DNA of 64,000 bases from the IMG/VR virus record IMGVR_UViG_3300043468_001414, positions 32,664 through 96,663 of that record; one strand, written 5' to 3'. A program made the translations under genes and the position numbers. Positions 54,986-62,163 of this stretch are shown piece by piece; the first letter of the stretch is position 1; each line of letters starts with the position of its first letter. This DNA comes from a virus. A model generated the notes under the pieces. The model was not told the origin of the DNA. It saw only the letters and a list, made by a program, of their open reading frames with translations, and searched no databases.

Positions 54986-56027
54986 AACCGCAATCTTCTA
55001 AGTAGTCTTGGTATGTGGCACCGACTTTATCTAGTTGTTCTTGAAGTGATTCTACCACTTCTTGTTCTTCTTTTGTAAGAAGGTGAGGGTCGGCGACAAA
55101 CATGCCATATAGCATCGCTTGAGTGAGTCCTTCTTTTTTCATAACTTCTTCTACAATGATGTCCGCTTGGTCTAAATTGGCGGCAGGGTAGCCATTGTAG
55201 TGATGGTAGGAGGCTCGGGAGTGATATTCGTCGGCGTCGTAGTAATTGTAGGTGATTGGATTTTGACTTGGCCAAGTAAGCAGGGCGTCTGATTTTGCAA
55301 CTGGAGCGGGCGGAGCGCTTTTGATCAAATTCTCGGCCCAAGCGGGTGGGAACTCTGGTTTTTCTACGGGAGTGCAGAGGATGTGCTTCACGATTTCCTC
55401 ACGCAGGTTCTCGGAAAGCGCGATTGGCATCTCGGGGCAGTCAAACCAGTCGGAAAACACGGCAGGATAGTAGGCGTGTGAGGCTTTGGTGGCGAGTGCG
55501 CCATCGGGGGTGAGTGTGCCAGGGATGGTGAGGCTGACTCGTCCGTGAATGGAGTGGCGCGGACTGCCGATGTTGCCGAGCGTGATGTGGATGCCCATTT
55601 CTGTTTCGTCGGAGGAATCGGTGCCAGACTGAAAGGCGCCCACGGAGCAATGGTGATGGACGGTGCCAAACTTGATCCAGTTGCCGCCCGCCATCTGCTC
55701 GTTGAGCTGGCGCTCGTAATCTGCGTGGTCGGAGAGTTCTTTGGCCGTCATGCCAGTGCCATATTTTTGTGGGAATGCCCACGCTTTAAACTCGCCGGTA
55801 TCGGCGTTGAGCAGGAGGCGCACTTGCGTCTCGGACTTGGTTTCCTCTTGGCTCCATTGGAAGAAGCCGACGATTTCTCGCCAGACTGCTTGCGGGATTT
55901 TTGAACCAGACCACCGCATGGCAGGCGCGCCGTCGATGATCGTGACAGATGATGGCACATGGCCGATAAAGCCATTGCCGAGGTTGCGAAGCTCGTAGAA
56001 CTTCTTGTCGTGTTGGAGTATAGTCAT
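54975..56027 (-). CDS. JAB/MPN metalloprotease-like protein (JAMM motif)
   Basis: 350 residues. VHHHCSVGAFQSGTDSSDE gives the exact JAMM pattern H-x-H-x7-S-x2-D (His124, His126, Ser134, Asp137), the zinc centre of deubiquitinase-like JAB proteases. An upstream Glu would complete it. The C-terminal ~100 residues are extra (proline-rich then helical). It heads the downstream part of a cassette with E1-, E2- and ubiquitin-like genes, as in PRTRC and other prokaryotic ubiquitin-like systems. Confidence 0.82.
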   Translation of the reverse strand: MTILQHDKKFYELRNLGNGFIGHVPSSVTIIDGAPAMRWSGSKIPQAVWREIVGFFQWSQEETKSETQVRLLLNADTGEFKAWAFPQKYGTGMTAKELSDHADYERQLNEQMAGGNWIKFGTVHHHCSVGAFQSGTDSSDETEMGIHITLGNIGSPRHSIHGRVSLTIPGTLTPDGALATKASHAYYPAVFSDWFDCPEMPIALSENLREEIVKHILCTPVEKPEFPPAWAENLIKSAPPAPVAKSDALLTWPSQNPITYNYYDADEYHSRASYHHYNGYPAANLDQADIIVEEVMKKEGLTQAMLYGMFVADPHLLTKEEQEVVESLQEQLDKVGATYQDYLEDCGYAV

Positions 56028-56281
56028 ATTATGGGACTTGTGTTTCTTGTTCTAGGGGAAGATCGTGTGCGGCGGTAACGGGGTGGTTGAGGTGGCGGGG
56101 AGTAGTGATGGGTGGGTGGTGTTGGTGGGGGCGTGTAGCTTTCGGAGCCGCCGTCGTCTGGGCCATCTTTCGCTTGCCAGCAAGCAAGCAGCCAGATCAC
56201 CCCGATCACTAACAGAATCGGAGCGGCCCCGATAAAGAAGGAGGCGGCAAAGAAAATTAAAAAGACAAAAGCATTTTTCAT
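56024..56281 (-). CDS. Membrane protein with proline-rich tail
   Basis: 85 residues. Two closely spaced hydrophobic segments (FVFLIFFAASFFIGAAPILL, VIGVIWLLAC) are followed by a tail of Pro/Tyr/Arg (PPPTPPTHHYSPPPQPPRYR). The start is 3 bases from an AGTCTTA palindrome. Its function in the ubiquitin-like cassette is unknown. Confidence 0.65.
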   Translation of the reverse strand: MKNAFVFLIFFAASFFIGAAPILLVIGVIWLLACWQAKDGPDDGGSESYTPPPTPPTHHYSPPPQPPRYRRTRSSPRTRNTSPII

Positions 56282-56283
56282 TG

Positions 56284-56301
56284 AGTCTTATGCGTAAGAC
56301 T
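56284..56301. repeat. AGTCTTA-N4-TAAGACT palindrome (56284)
   Basis: Arms AGTCTTA/TAAGACT with TGCG between them. It ends on the stop codon of the 56301 gene and lies 3 bases before the next start. Confidence 0.85.
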
Positions 56302-56849
56302 TAATCTTCGTCTCGCTCTGCGATCTTCTCTTCGGCTTCTTGGATGAGGTCGCTAAAATCTCGTATCCAGATATCGTCCGAGTCGCCGTCTCCTGCGTAA
56401 TCTGAGTCATAAACATCTTGATCGCAATTATTGAGCCATTCTTCGGCGTATTCTATTACGGCGCATTCCCCTTCCTCCCAAATGCTGAGCGGCACTTTAA
56501 TCTGTTCGCTTTTCCTCCAGAACTCTTTCCGGAGATCCCACCCTTCTTGGTTGGCCTCGATTGCCAAGTATTCGCCGCGTTCGATTTCTTGGGTTTCGCG
56601 TAAGTGTTGCTCGGCGTATGGATCGACATACGGAGCGGGCGTTCTTTTTGGTGGCGTCAAAGTCGCCAGCCATGCTTCGATCTGCTCAAAGGTGGTGCAG
56701 GCGTCAGGAACAGGGCGGTTGAATTTGATGCGCAGCAAAGCTCGGGTGTAGGGGGACATCGGTGCGAGCTGCACGAGGTTCTTGAGGTCTTGGTTGGGCC
56801 AAGTGTAGGGTGGCGCTTCGGGGCGCGGGGCTTCGATTGTTGTGCTCAT
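56301..56849 (-). CDS. Cassette protein, tandem paralogue A
   Basis: 182 residues. The first ~62 residues (IEAPRPEAPPYTWPNQDLKN ... EQIEAWLAT) are the same as in the 56877 gene, and the DNA is identical over 130 bases. The remainder has diverged, ending acidic (DSDYAGDGDSDDIW; AEEKIAERDED). No catalytic motif. Lies between the JAB and E1-like genes, so likely a substrate, adaptor or regulator of the cassette. Confidence 0.65.
   Translation of the reverse strand: MSTTIEAPRPEAPPYTWPNQDLKNLVQLAPMSPYTRALLRIKFNRPVPDACTTFEQIEAWLATLTPPKRTPAPYVDPYAEQHLRETQEIERGEYLAIEANQEGWDLRKEFWRKSEQIKVPLSIWEEGECAVIEYAEEWLNNCDQDVYDSDYAGDGDSDDIWIRDFSDLIQEAEEKIAERDED
56710..56839. repeat. 130-bp identical duplication, copy A
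   Basis: Bases 56710-56839 equal 57301-57430 exactly by eye. They encode the shared N-terminal part of the two tandem paralogues, whereas the flanking codons are diverged. This implies recent duplication or gene conversion. Confidence 0.85.
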
Positions 56850-56859
56850 TTTTTTTAAG

Positions 56860-56877
56860 AGTCTTATGCGTAAGACT
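56860..56877. repeat. AGTCTTA-N4-TAAGACT palindrome (56860)
   Basis: Loop TGCG. It ends on the stop codon of the 56877 gene. Confidence 0.85.
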
Positions 56878-57440
56878 TAATCTTCGTCTTCAACTCCGTC
56901 GCGCGCGCGGATGGCGGCTTCGGCTTCTTCCATAAGGTCATCCAAATCATCTTCTATCGTAAAATCATCGGTGTCGGAGTCGCCGTAATTTATGTTATAT
57001 TCGTCATAATCGGAATCGAACCCGTCCAGCTCCGATTCGACATACTCTTCCACGGCCCGGAGGCCGCGTTCCCATACGGAAAGGGGCACATCTATGGTTC
57101 CCGATTTGCTAAACGGAACATATCGGGTTTCCGATCCACTCATTGTGGCTTCCACGGCGATATATTCGTCGCGCGCTATTTCCGCTTCTCGCCGACGCCA
57201 CGGAGGGTCTTCGTCTTGGGAAGTCGGCTTGGGCTGAATGGCTTTGGGGAATGTAGCGAGCCACGCTTCGATCTGCTCAAAGGTCGTGCAGGCATCAGGG
57301 ACAGGGCGGTTGAATTTGATGCGCAGCAAAGCTCGGGTGTAGGGGGACATCGGTGCGAGCTGCACGAGGTTCTTGAGGTCTTGGTTGGGCCAAGTGTAGG
57401 GTGGCGCTTCGGGGCGCGGGGCTTCGATTGGATTGCTCAT
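56877..57440 (-). CDS. Cassette protein, tandem paralogue B
   Basis: 187 residues. Same N-terminal block as paralogue A (PNQDLKNLVQLAPMSPYTRA; KFNRPVPDACTTFEQIEAW), then a variable centre and a long acidic end (DEYNINYGDSDTDDFTIEDD). The pair with one constant and one variable half suggests a shared docking segment. It follows the E1-like gene across a palindrome. Confidence 0.65.
   Translation of the reverse strand: MSNPIEAPRPEAPPYTWPNQDLKNLVQLAPMSPYTRALLRIKFNRPVPDACTTFEQIEAWLATFPKAIQPKPTSQDEDPPWRRREAEIARDEYIAVEATMSGSETRYVPFSKSGTIDVPLSVWERGLRAVEEYVESELDGFDSDYDEYNINYGDSDTDDFTIEDDLDDLMEEAEAAIRARDGVEDED
57301..57430. repeat. 130-bp identical duplication, copy B
   Basis: Second copy of the 130-base block described at 56710; spacing between the copies is 591 bases. 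Confidence 0.85.
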
Positions 57441-57442
57441 AA

Positions 57443-57460
57443 AGTCTTATGCGTAAGACT
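57443..57460. repeat. AGTCTTA-N4-TAAGACT palindrome (57443)
   Basis: Loop TGCG. It ends on the stop codon of the E1-like gene and lies three bases before the paralogue B start. Confidence 0.85.
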
Positions 57461-58158
57461 CACGCTGCGAAGCGGAGAGTCTCGGTGGAGGTGGCGGTGT
57501 TGGAAAAGGAGATCGGCCAGAAATCGCGGGTCATCTTGGCGTCGAGCTTGGGCCGCTCATTGAATACGAAATTCCAGAGCAGCAGCAGGTGGCTTGCCGC
57601 CATGAAATTGGCGATCGGAGTTTGTGGCACATCGCGAAGTCGGGACTCCGAGGCGCACCCCTCGGCATGGATGGGCGATCCGCTCTCATCGGTCAAGATT
57701 TCCGGCCAGCGCACGCGCGGGTCGCGGGGTGAGTCTTTGTCTCGATCGGCGTCATACCACCATGCCTCTGCGCCAATCGTGGAGTTGGCGGCAGAAAGAA
57801 CATGAACGCCTGCCGCGCGGTCGGCGGCATCCAGTGCATGGCGGCGAGCCAGGTGGTTGTCGGCCATGATAATAATGGTATCGCACTCATCCACGCGGAA
57901 GGCGGCGTCGATATAGCGCGGGCTGACTTCCAAGGTGGAATACCAGTCGAATTGCAAGGCGAGGGCTTCGGCTTTGTTGGCGCGAATGGCGGATTGCGCG
58001 AAGTTCTGCCGCTGCAAGTTGCGCTCCTCCAAGGCGTCGCCGTCGTGCAGGATCACGGCGCGTCGGCGCTTGTGATTGGCGTCGTAGCGCAAGGTTTTAA
58101 GAAACGGCGGCAGAAAATAGCTGGCCACACCGCCGCAGCCAATAATGTGTGTCTTCAT
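57460..58158 (-). CDS. ThiF/E1-like adenylating enzyme
   Basis: 232 residues from ATG 58158. MKTHIIGCGGVASYF is the nucleotide-binding GxGGxxS loop (residues 7-13), ILHDGDALEERNLQRQNF contains the E1 acidic residue and NLxRQ motif, and TIIIMADNHLARR carries the ATP/Mg Asp100. GCASESRLRD (Cys168) may hold the thioester. It would activate a ubiquitin-like protein by adenylation. Classified as in PRTRC/phage E1 enzymes. Confidence 0.85.
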   Translation of the reverse strand: MKTHIIGCGGVASYFLPPFLKTLRYDANHKRRRAVILHDGDALEERNLQRQNFAQSAIRANKAEALALQFDWYSTLEVSPRYIDAAFRVDECDTIIIMADNHLARRHALDAADRAAGVHVLSAANSTIGAEAWWYDADRDKDSPRDPRVRWPEILTDESGSPIHAEGCASESRLRDVPQTPIANFMAASHLLLLWNFVFNERPKLDAKMTRDFWPISFSNTATSTETLRFAA

Positions 58159-58162
58159 AAAT

Positions 58163-58396
58163 TCATAAACTGGAAAGAGTTGATAACATGGCATTCACGG
58201 CATTCTCATTTTCATCGTTAGGCGTTGGTCGCGGAGTGCGCTGCCATGCTTTTTTGAGTTCAATGACATCGGCTGGGCTGAAATCGGAGACGATTTCGTG
58301 GATGAACTCCTCGGCTTGTTCGCGCTCATCCCACGGGCTGGAATGCGGGACAGCGGCCCAGTAAGCGTCTTCTAGGCGGTTAAATAAGTTGCTCAT
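58163..58396 (-). CDS. Small helical protein of the cassette
   Basis: 77 residues. EDAYWAAVPHSSPWDEREQAEEFIHEIVSDF and DVIELKKAWQR are helical. It lies between the E2-like and E1-like genes with 4-base spacing or overlap. No family recognised. Confidence 0.6.
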   Translation of the reverse strand: MSNLFNRLEDAYWAAVPHSSPWDEREQAEEFIHEIVSDFSPADVIELKKAWQRTPRPTPNDENENAVNAMLSTLSSL

Positions 58397-59091
58397 GAGA
58401 AAAATCCGTCAAAGGTGTATCCAGATAAGCTGCGGGGGCGAAGCCAGTTGCGGGTATTTGCTGATGCAAAGCCTCGGTTGTCTTGCTCCATATTGGCGGG
58501 ATCCCATAGCAGAAACGGAATGGGCGGAGCGTCGGGTCGCAAGTCGGAGTTGGACTTGGCCCCTTGGAACCACTCCAGGGCCGCGTCGAACTTGGCTCTG
58601 ATGCTACCTTGGTGTAGGTTGCGCTGATAGGTATTCCCCATGCAGATGCGGCCATCTTCGTAGGTGTTGGAGAAAGGCGGGCGGTAAATGTTGTCGTCTA
58701 GGATGTGCCAAGCCAAGAACTCGTCTTTGGGTTGTTGCAGTTGATCAAAGCGCACGAAGAACCAGAACTCGTGCCCCGACGGCGGGGTGAAGTCCATGCT
58801 CTGCTCGATGCTCATGCCGTTGTCGTAAAACACCGGCGTAATGCGCGCGGTGCCATCGGGCAGCGTGATCGGAGCGAAATGCGTGGTGAGCTTGATCGAA
58901 TTAAGCTTCTTGGCGAGAATCAAGTCGGTGCTGCTGGCTTTGAAGTGATACCCCTCGTCGGGGAAATTCCGCAAAACCACCGGCGCCTCACGGGCGATGC
59001 TCTTGAGTAGTGTGCCCGCGTTATCCACGCGGGTGATGTTGGCGCGGCCAAGGCGTCCGTCTTGGTCGATGATGTAGAAAGTAGAGTCCAT
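58393..59091 (-). CDS. E2-like / PRTRC-B-like protein
   Basis: 232 residues from ATG 59091. The segment NIYRPPFSNTYEDGRICMG (134-152) matches the PRTRC-B type motif and the HPN...GxICL active-site pattern of E2 enzymes, placing a catalytic Cys at 150. Upstream FWFFVRF and LAWHIL strands fit a UBC-like core. It would take the ubiquitin-like protein from the E1-like enzyme; conjugation has not been shown for such phage sets. Confidence 0.75.
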   Translation of the reverse strand: MDSTFYIIDQDGRLGRANITRVDNAGTLLKSIAREAPVVLRNFPDEGYHFKASSTDLILAKKLNSIKLTTHFAPITLPDGTARITPVFYDNGMSIEQSMDFTPPSGHEFWFFVRFDQLQQPKDEFLAWHILDDNIYRPPFSNTYEDGRICMGNTYQRNLHQGSIRAKFDAALEWFQGAKSNSDLRPDAPPIPFLLWDPANMEQDNRGFASANTRNWLRPRSLSGYTFDGFFS

Positions 59092-59129
59092 TTGGTTTTT
59101 TTTTAAAAACGAACCGCCGCGCAACGCAA

Positions 59130-59147
59130 AGTCTTACGCATAAGACT
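59130..59147. repeat. AGTCTTA-N4-TAAGACT palindrome (59130)
   Basis: Loop CGCA. It lies between the ubiquitin-like and E2-like genes, with GCG-rich flanks. Confidence 0.85.
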
Positions 59148-59171
59148 CTGCGAGCGCGGCGATCGTGGTTT

Positions 59172-59396
59172 TTAGACGGCCTTCGAGTGCGCCAGCTTCT
59201 GAATCAGGAGAGTGTCTCCCGTATACAGAACGGTGTCGGAGTTCGCCTTAGCGCCACCGATCAGACCCTCGACATTCGAAGTGTCGAAGTTCAGCACGGC
59301 GGCGTAGTTTGCGTTGGACAGGATCTGCCCAACAGTCGTGCCCTCGGGCACATCCACATCCAGCGCGTTGAGGCCGGACTTGAGTTTGATCAACAT
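59172..59396 (-). CDS. Ubiquitin-like beta-grasp protein
   Basis: 74 residues. MLIKLKSGLNALDVDVPEGTTVGQIL... resembles the beta-beta-alpha start of a ThiS/MoaD/ubiquitin-like fold, and DTVLYTGDTLLIQKLAHSKAV the end. The C-terminus has no Gly-Gly; it ends HSKAV, as in some short phage relatives I recall. So if it is activated, it would need processing or works without conjugation. It is next to the E2-like gene, as expected for the cassette. Confidence 0.7.
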   Translation of the reverse strand: MLIKLKSGLNALDVDVPEGTTVGQILSNANYAAVLNFDTSNVEGLIGGAKANSDTVLYTGDTLLIQKLAHSKAV

Positions 59397-59652
59397 GATC
59401 GTTTCCCTTTCTAATCAGCGTGTTAATAACTCGACACGCGGCGAGGTGAGCCAGCGGGCTCAAAAGTGGGAGGGGAATTCGGCTGCTTGCTTCAGCCTGT
59501 GAGGGCGAAGCAAGCTATCGCTGGCCGGCAGCGGGCACGGCGGTCGCCACCCCCCTTATTGCTGGAACGACCAGCTTCATCTCATCAGTGGGTGCTGACT
59601 AGGGCTCGTGAGGCCCTCGGCTTGTTGGAGTCTTATGTGTAAGACTCAAGTT
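59397..59652 (-). ncRNA. Structured non-coding region upstream of the ubiquitin-like gene
   Basis: 256 bases without a gene and GC-richer than average. Several inverted repeats: GCTTGCTTC (59485-59493) / GAAGCAAGC (59507-59515), a perfect 9-bp stem; CGCTG/CAGCG near 59518-59533; AGGGC/GCCCT near 59601-59615; and the palindrome at 59629. It may be a structured 5' leader or an independent RNA, inferred from pattern only. Confidence 0.5.
59629..59646. repeat. AGTCTTA-N4-TAAGACT palindrome (59629)
   Basis: Loop TGTG. It lies six bases downstream of the 59653 ORF stop (- strand) and at the entrance of the structured region. Confidence 0.85.
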
Positions 59653-59712
59653 TTATGAATTGCAAAATTTCAAAGCCTCGGCCAAGGAGAATCTGATATA
59701 ATCCTCGTTCAT
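59653..59712 (-). pseudogene. 19-codon remnant of the 52770-type gene with internal deletion
   Basis: ATG 59712 overlaps the upstream stop. It reads MNEDYIRF then SLAEALKFCNS. These are the first 8 and last 11 residues of the 63-residue 52770 protein (MNEDHIRF...SLEQAIEFCNL), lacking ~44 central codons in frame. Either a decayed paralogue or a retained mini-protein. Confidence 0.65.
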
Positions 59713-60059
59713 TCTGGGAGAGTCAAAACGCCTCGTTGGTTGTATAAAACCCCGTTTCCGAAAGGGGTTGTGGTGTCTTTCGGGTATGGCTCCCCGAGGT
59801 CTTGGTGCCACGGCGTATCTCCTTCTTTCCACGGCCAGCAGGTAAGGACGGAGCCAGGAATGGGTTTCCGTTTCGCATACGGGTCGATGAATTGAAGACC
59901 GCCTGGATGGGCTGGATTCTTGGAATAATAGCCCCAAGGCCGAATGCCGAACTCGATTTTCAGCGTGTCATTTTCCTCCCATCGGCGGTCGAACCGCTCA
60001 TCGTAATCAGCGGCGGTGGGTAGGAAAGTGTCGGTAGCGGTTGGTGTTGTCATGGGCAT
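59709..60059 (-). CDS. Hypothetical protein
   Basis: 116 residues. RRWEENDTLKIEFGIRPWGYYS, PHPGGL.FIDPYAKRKPIPGS and CWPWKEGDTPWHQDLG suggest a small beta fold rich in Trp/Pro. No family recognised. Coupled to the remnant ORF downstream. Confidence 0.6.
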   Translation of the reverse strand: MPMTTPTATDTFLPTAADYDERFDRRWEENDTLKIEFGIRPWGYYSKNPAHPGGLQFIDPYAKRKPIPGSVLTCWPWKEGDTPWHQDLGEPYPKDTTTPFGNGVLYNQRGVLTLPE

Positions 60060-60082
60060 TCAAGGAGTGTCATTCCTTGGGG

Positions 60083-60253
60083 TCAATAATCGACATGGCG
60101 GATTTTTTTAGTCAAATCCTCTAAAATTTCAGCAATCTCCCGGCGGCAATCCATGAATTCTTCTTTTCTTGGCTTGTGCGCTCGGGTCGGGGGAGGAGTT
60201 GGCTTTCGGATCTGCTTCCACAGATCCAGGTGGGTCGCGGTTTGGATTTTCAT
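60083..60253 (-). CDS. Small basic protein (56 residues)
   Basis: ATG 60253, overlapping the upstream stop (ATGA), to TGA 60083. Pieces include MKIQTATHLDLWKQIRKPTP and EFMDCRREIAEILEDLTKK, a basic front and a helix. No family recognised. Confidence 0.58.
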   Translation of the reverse strand: MKIQTATHLDLWKQIRKPTPPPTRAHKPRKEEFMDCRREIAEILEDLTKKIRHVDY

Positions 60254-60384
60254 AACGATATGAAAATGATGGCGCAGATAATCAGTATCAGCAGCATCAG
60301 TCGGTTAAAGAACTTCTCTTTCGCGGCGCGGTATTCGCGCTGGCGGGGTGTTTCCCAAAGTAGGTCTTGAATGTGTTTTGGCAT
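60250..60384 (-). CDS. Small membrane protein (44 residues)
   Basis: ATG 60384 to TGA 60250. A charged helical front (DLLWETPRQREYRAAKEK) is followed by a single transmembrane helix (LMLLILIICAIIFISL). The stop overlaps the next ATG. It could be a small membrane regulator or toxin-like peptide. Confidence 0.6.
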   Translation of the reverse strand: MPKHIQDLLWETPRQREYRAAKEKFFNRLMLLILIICAIIFISL

Positions 60385-60390
60385 AAATGT

Positions 60391-60486
60391 TTATTCGTAA
60401 ATCCATTTGTAATACGCAAACGGGCCGCTCCCTACTTTGATGCGGCGGGATGTGGGAATGTATGGCGTGGCGTATTTGTAGTGCAT
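60391..60486 (-). CDS. Small protein (31 residues)
   Basis: ATG 60486 to TAA 60391. MHYKYATPYIPTSRRIKVGS, then GPFAYYKWIYE. It is supported by gene-like spacing in a gap and by following genes, but not by homology. Confidence 0.45.
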   Translation of the reverse strand: MHYKYATPYIPTSRRIKVGSGPFAYYKWIYE

Positions 60487-60582
60487 AAGGGAGTTAGACC
60501 AGAGAGCCAGATAACCTGAGTCACTCTTTACCCGAATCCTCTCTCATACGGCGATCAACCCGTTCATGGAATCGGTTCTGAT

Positions 60583-60846
60583 CTAAAGTTGGTTGAAATA
60601 AGCTGTGATGTTCGGCGTGAAATACTTGGCCATAAGATTTATGGCGTCTTGAGATTCTTGCGGGGTGCATCGGCTGGGGGCTAAAAGCCTCTCCACCTCT
60701 GACACTCGGGCGTCTGGGCTATTTTCTTTTTCGGCATGGCAATGCTCGCACTTGTCCTGCGTTGCGGGGTGGATGTATTCTTCGGCGCATTCGCAATCCC
60801 AGAACAGCGGCGTCGTTTCGATGGCTAACTCGGAGGAAAGGTTCAT
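60583..60846 (-). CDS. Zinc-finger protein
   Basis: 87 residues. FWDCECAEEYIHPATQDKCEHCHAE gives CxC...CxxC, followed by a basic helical end. No family recognised. The gap 60847-60957 upstream contains only the palindrome at 60941; 60487-60582 downstream seems empty. Confidence 0.6.
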   Translation of the reverse strand: MNLSSELAIETTPLFWDCECAEEYIHPATQDKCEHCHAEKENSPDARVSEVERLLAPSRCTPQESQDAINLMAKYFTPNITAYFNQL

Positions 60847-60940
60847 AAAGATTTGGCGGCGGCAGGCGGGGTTGAACCGCCATGGAGTTCTATCAGTTCC
60901 AGTCGGCGCGGACGCCGCCGCATATCGTTTGCTTTCGTCA

Positions 60941-60958
60941 AGTCTTACGCATAAGACT
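60941..60958. repeat. AGTCTTA-N4-TAAGACT palindrome (60941)
   Basis: Loop CGCA. It ends on the stop codon of the 60958 gene. Confidence 0.85.
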
Positions 60959-61155
60959 CATTCCCAATCTTTCGACCCAATCGCCACGGCGTTGCCGCTC
61001 ACTTGGAGGCGTGTGCCGTCGGCGAGGGTGATTTTTCCGTTGATGTGGTAGCCTACGCTGCCGGTGGAAAATTCCTTGGGGCTGGCGTTGAGTGATTGGC
61101 CAGCGATGGATACCTCCAGATCCTCGGCGGTGGAGAGAAAGTCATTTTTACTCAT
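60958..61155 (-). CDS. Small hypothetical protein
   Basis: 65 residues. DLEVSIAGQSLNASPKEFSTGSVGYHINGKITLADGTRLQVSGNAVAIGS forms a beta-rich fold. It resembles small phage proteins of unknown function. Starts downstream of a terminator. Confidence 0.6.
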   Translation of the reverse strand: MSKNDFLSTAEDLEVSIAGQSLNASPKEFSTGSVGYHINGKITLADGTRLQVSGNAVAIGSKDWE

Positions 61156-61196
61156 AAATCAAATGGACGGATAAAATGTGGTTTAGGAAAAAGAGA

Positions 61197-61220
61197 GGCG
61201 GGGCGCGTGTGCGCCCCGCC
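61197..61220 (-). terminator. Rho-independent terminator, - strand
   Basis: Stem GGCGGGGCGC / GCGCCCCGCC with loop of 4; on the - strand followed by TCTCTTTTT. It closes the 61228 gene. Confidence 0.88.
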
Positions 61221-61227
61221 TTTTACT

Positions 61228-62103
61228 TTAGGCGGCAAGGAGTTGTTTCTTGCGCTTGGCCACGGGTTTGCCAGATTCGACAAACGCGCTGGCCATCTCG
61301 ACCAGCTTGGCCCCGACAATGGATTGCTCCCCATCGGAGAGTTGCGCCATCGCCAGCTCGATCTCGGTGAGTTGCTCGATGAGCAACTCCGCCGTGAGCG
61401 GTTCCGCCAATTCCTCCTCCTCGGGAGGCTCGGGCGGCTGGGATTTTGCATCGGGTTTGCTGGATTTTGCTGGCGGAGCGTCGGATTTTGCTTCGATTTC
61501 CTTGGGTTTTTGGTCGGCTTGCTTCTTGAGTTCCGCCTCCCGAGCCCTCAGGGTTTCCAGCTCCTTCTTGTCGGCATCGGCTTGTTTCTTGGCCTCGGCC
61601 TCCTTGGCTTCCTTGGCGGATTTGGCCTCGGCCTCCTTGGCGGCTTTCTGCTCGGCGGTCATGCCATGCTCATAGAGCGCGGCAAACTCATCGGCGAAGT
61701 CGTTTCGCTCGCGGATAGCCGTCATGACGGCATCCACGGAGAGCTGTTTCTTCGATCCCTTGGAGAGGACTCGCTTGGTCTGCCAGCAATCGTTGAAGGA
61801 GAGCTGGTCAAACTCCGTCTCCAGCATCTTGCCATCGCGGACAAGATCATACACGGAGGCGGCAATGGAGGCATTGCTCACGGTTCCCTTCTTGATTCCG
61901 GCCCCGATAAGGAGCGGGAACATGGCTTCGCCAGGAGCTAGATTGGCCTCCATAGCGCGGAACAACTTGGCCATGCCAGCGAATGCACGCTGACCGGCAC
62001 TTGATTCGATTTTGAATCTCATAATGCGTTCGGCTTGGGATAAACCCTCAGCCTCCGCGAATGTGATAGCGCACGGGGCGCTTGTGGTATTTCGTTTCGG
62101 CAT
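61228..62103 (-). CDS. Phage early protein with long coiled coil
   Basis: 291 residues. The N-terminal ~140 are helical (IMRFKIESSAGQRAFAGMAK; FNDCWQTKRVLSKGSKKQLS). Residues ~150-215 are an Ala/Glu/Lys coiled coil (EQKAAKEAEAKSAKEAKEA), and the C-terminus reads LIEQLTEIELAMAQLSDGEQ. No enzyme motif. It has its own terminator; role unknown. Confidence 0.62.
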   Translation of the reverse strand: MPKRNTTSAPCAITFAEAEGLSQAERIMRFKIESSAGQRAFAGMAKLFRAMEANLAPGEAMFPLLIGAGIKKGTVSNASIAASVYDLVRDGKMLETEFDQLSFNDCWQTKRVLSKGSKKQLSVDAVMTAIRERNDFADEFAALYEHGMTAEQKAAKEAEAKSAKEAKEAEAKKQADADKKELETLRAREAELKKQADQKPKEIEAKSDAPPAKSSKPDAKSQPPEPPEEEELAEPLTAELLIEQLTEIELAMAQLSDGEQSIVGAKLVEMASAFVESGKPVAKRKKQLLAA

Positions 62104-62145
62104 ATTCAGTTTTCTAACAGCCCGCTTTGAAAACTCTCACTTGCG

Positions 62146-62163
62146 AGTCTTACGAATAAGACT
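62146..62163. repeat. AGTCTTA-N4-TAAGACT palindrome (62146)
   Basis: Loop CGAA. It lies in the gap between the 62292 and 61228 genes, 43 bases before the latter's start (- strand). Confidence 0.85.
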
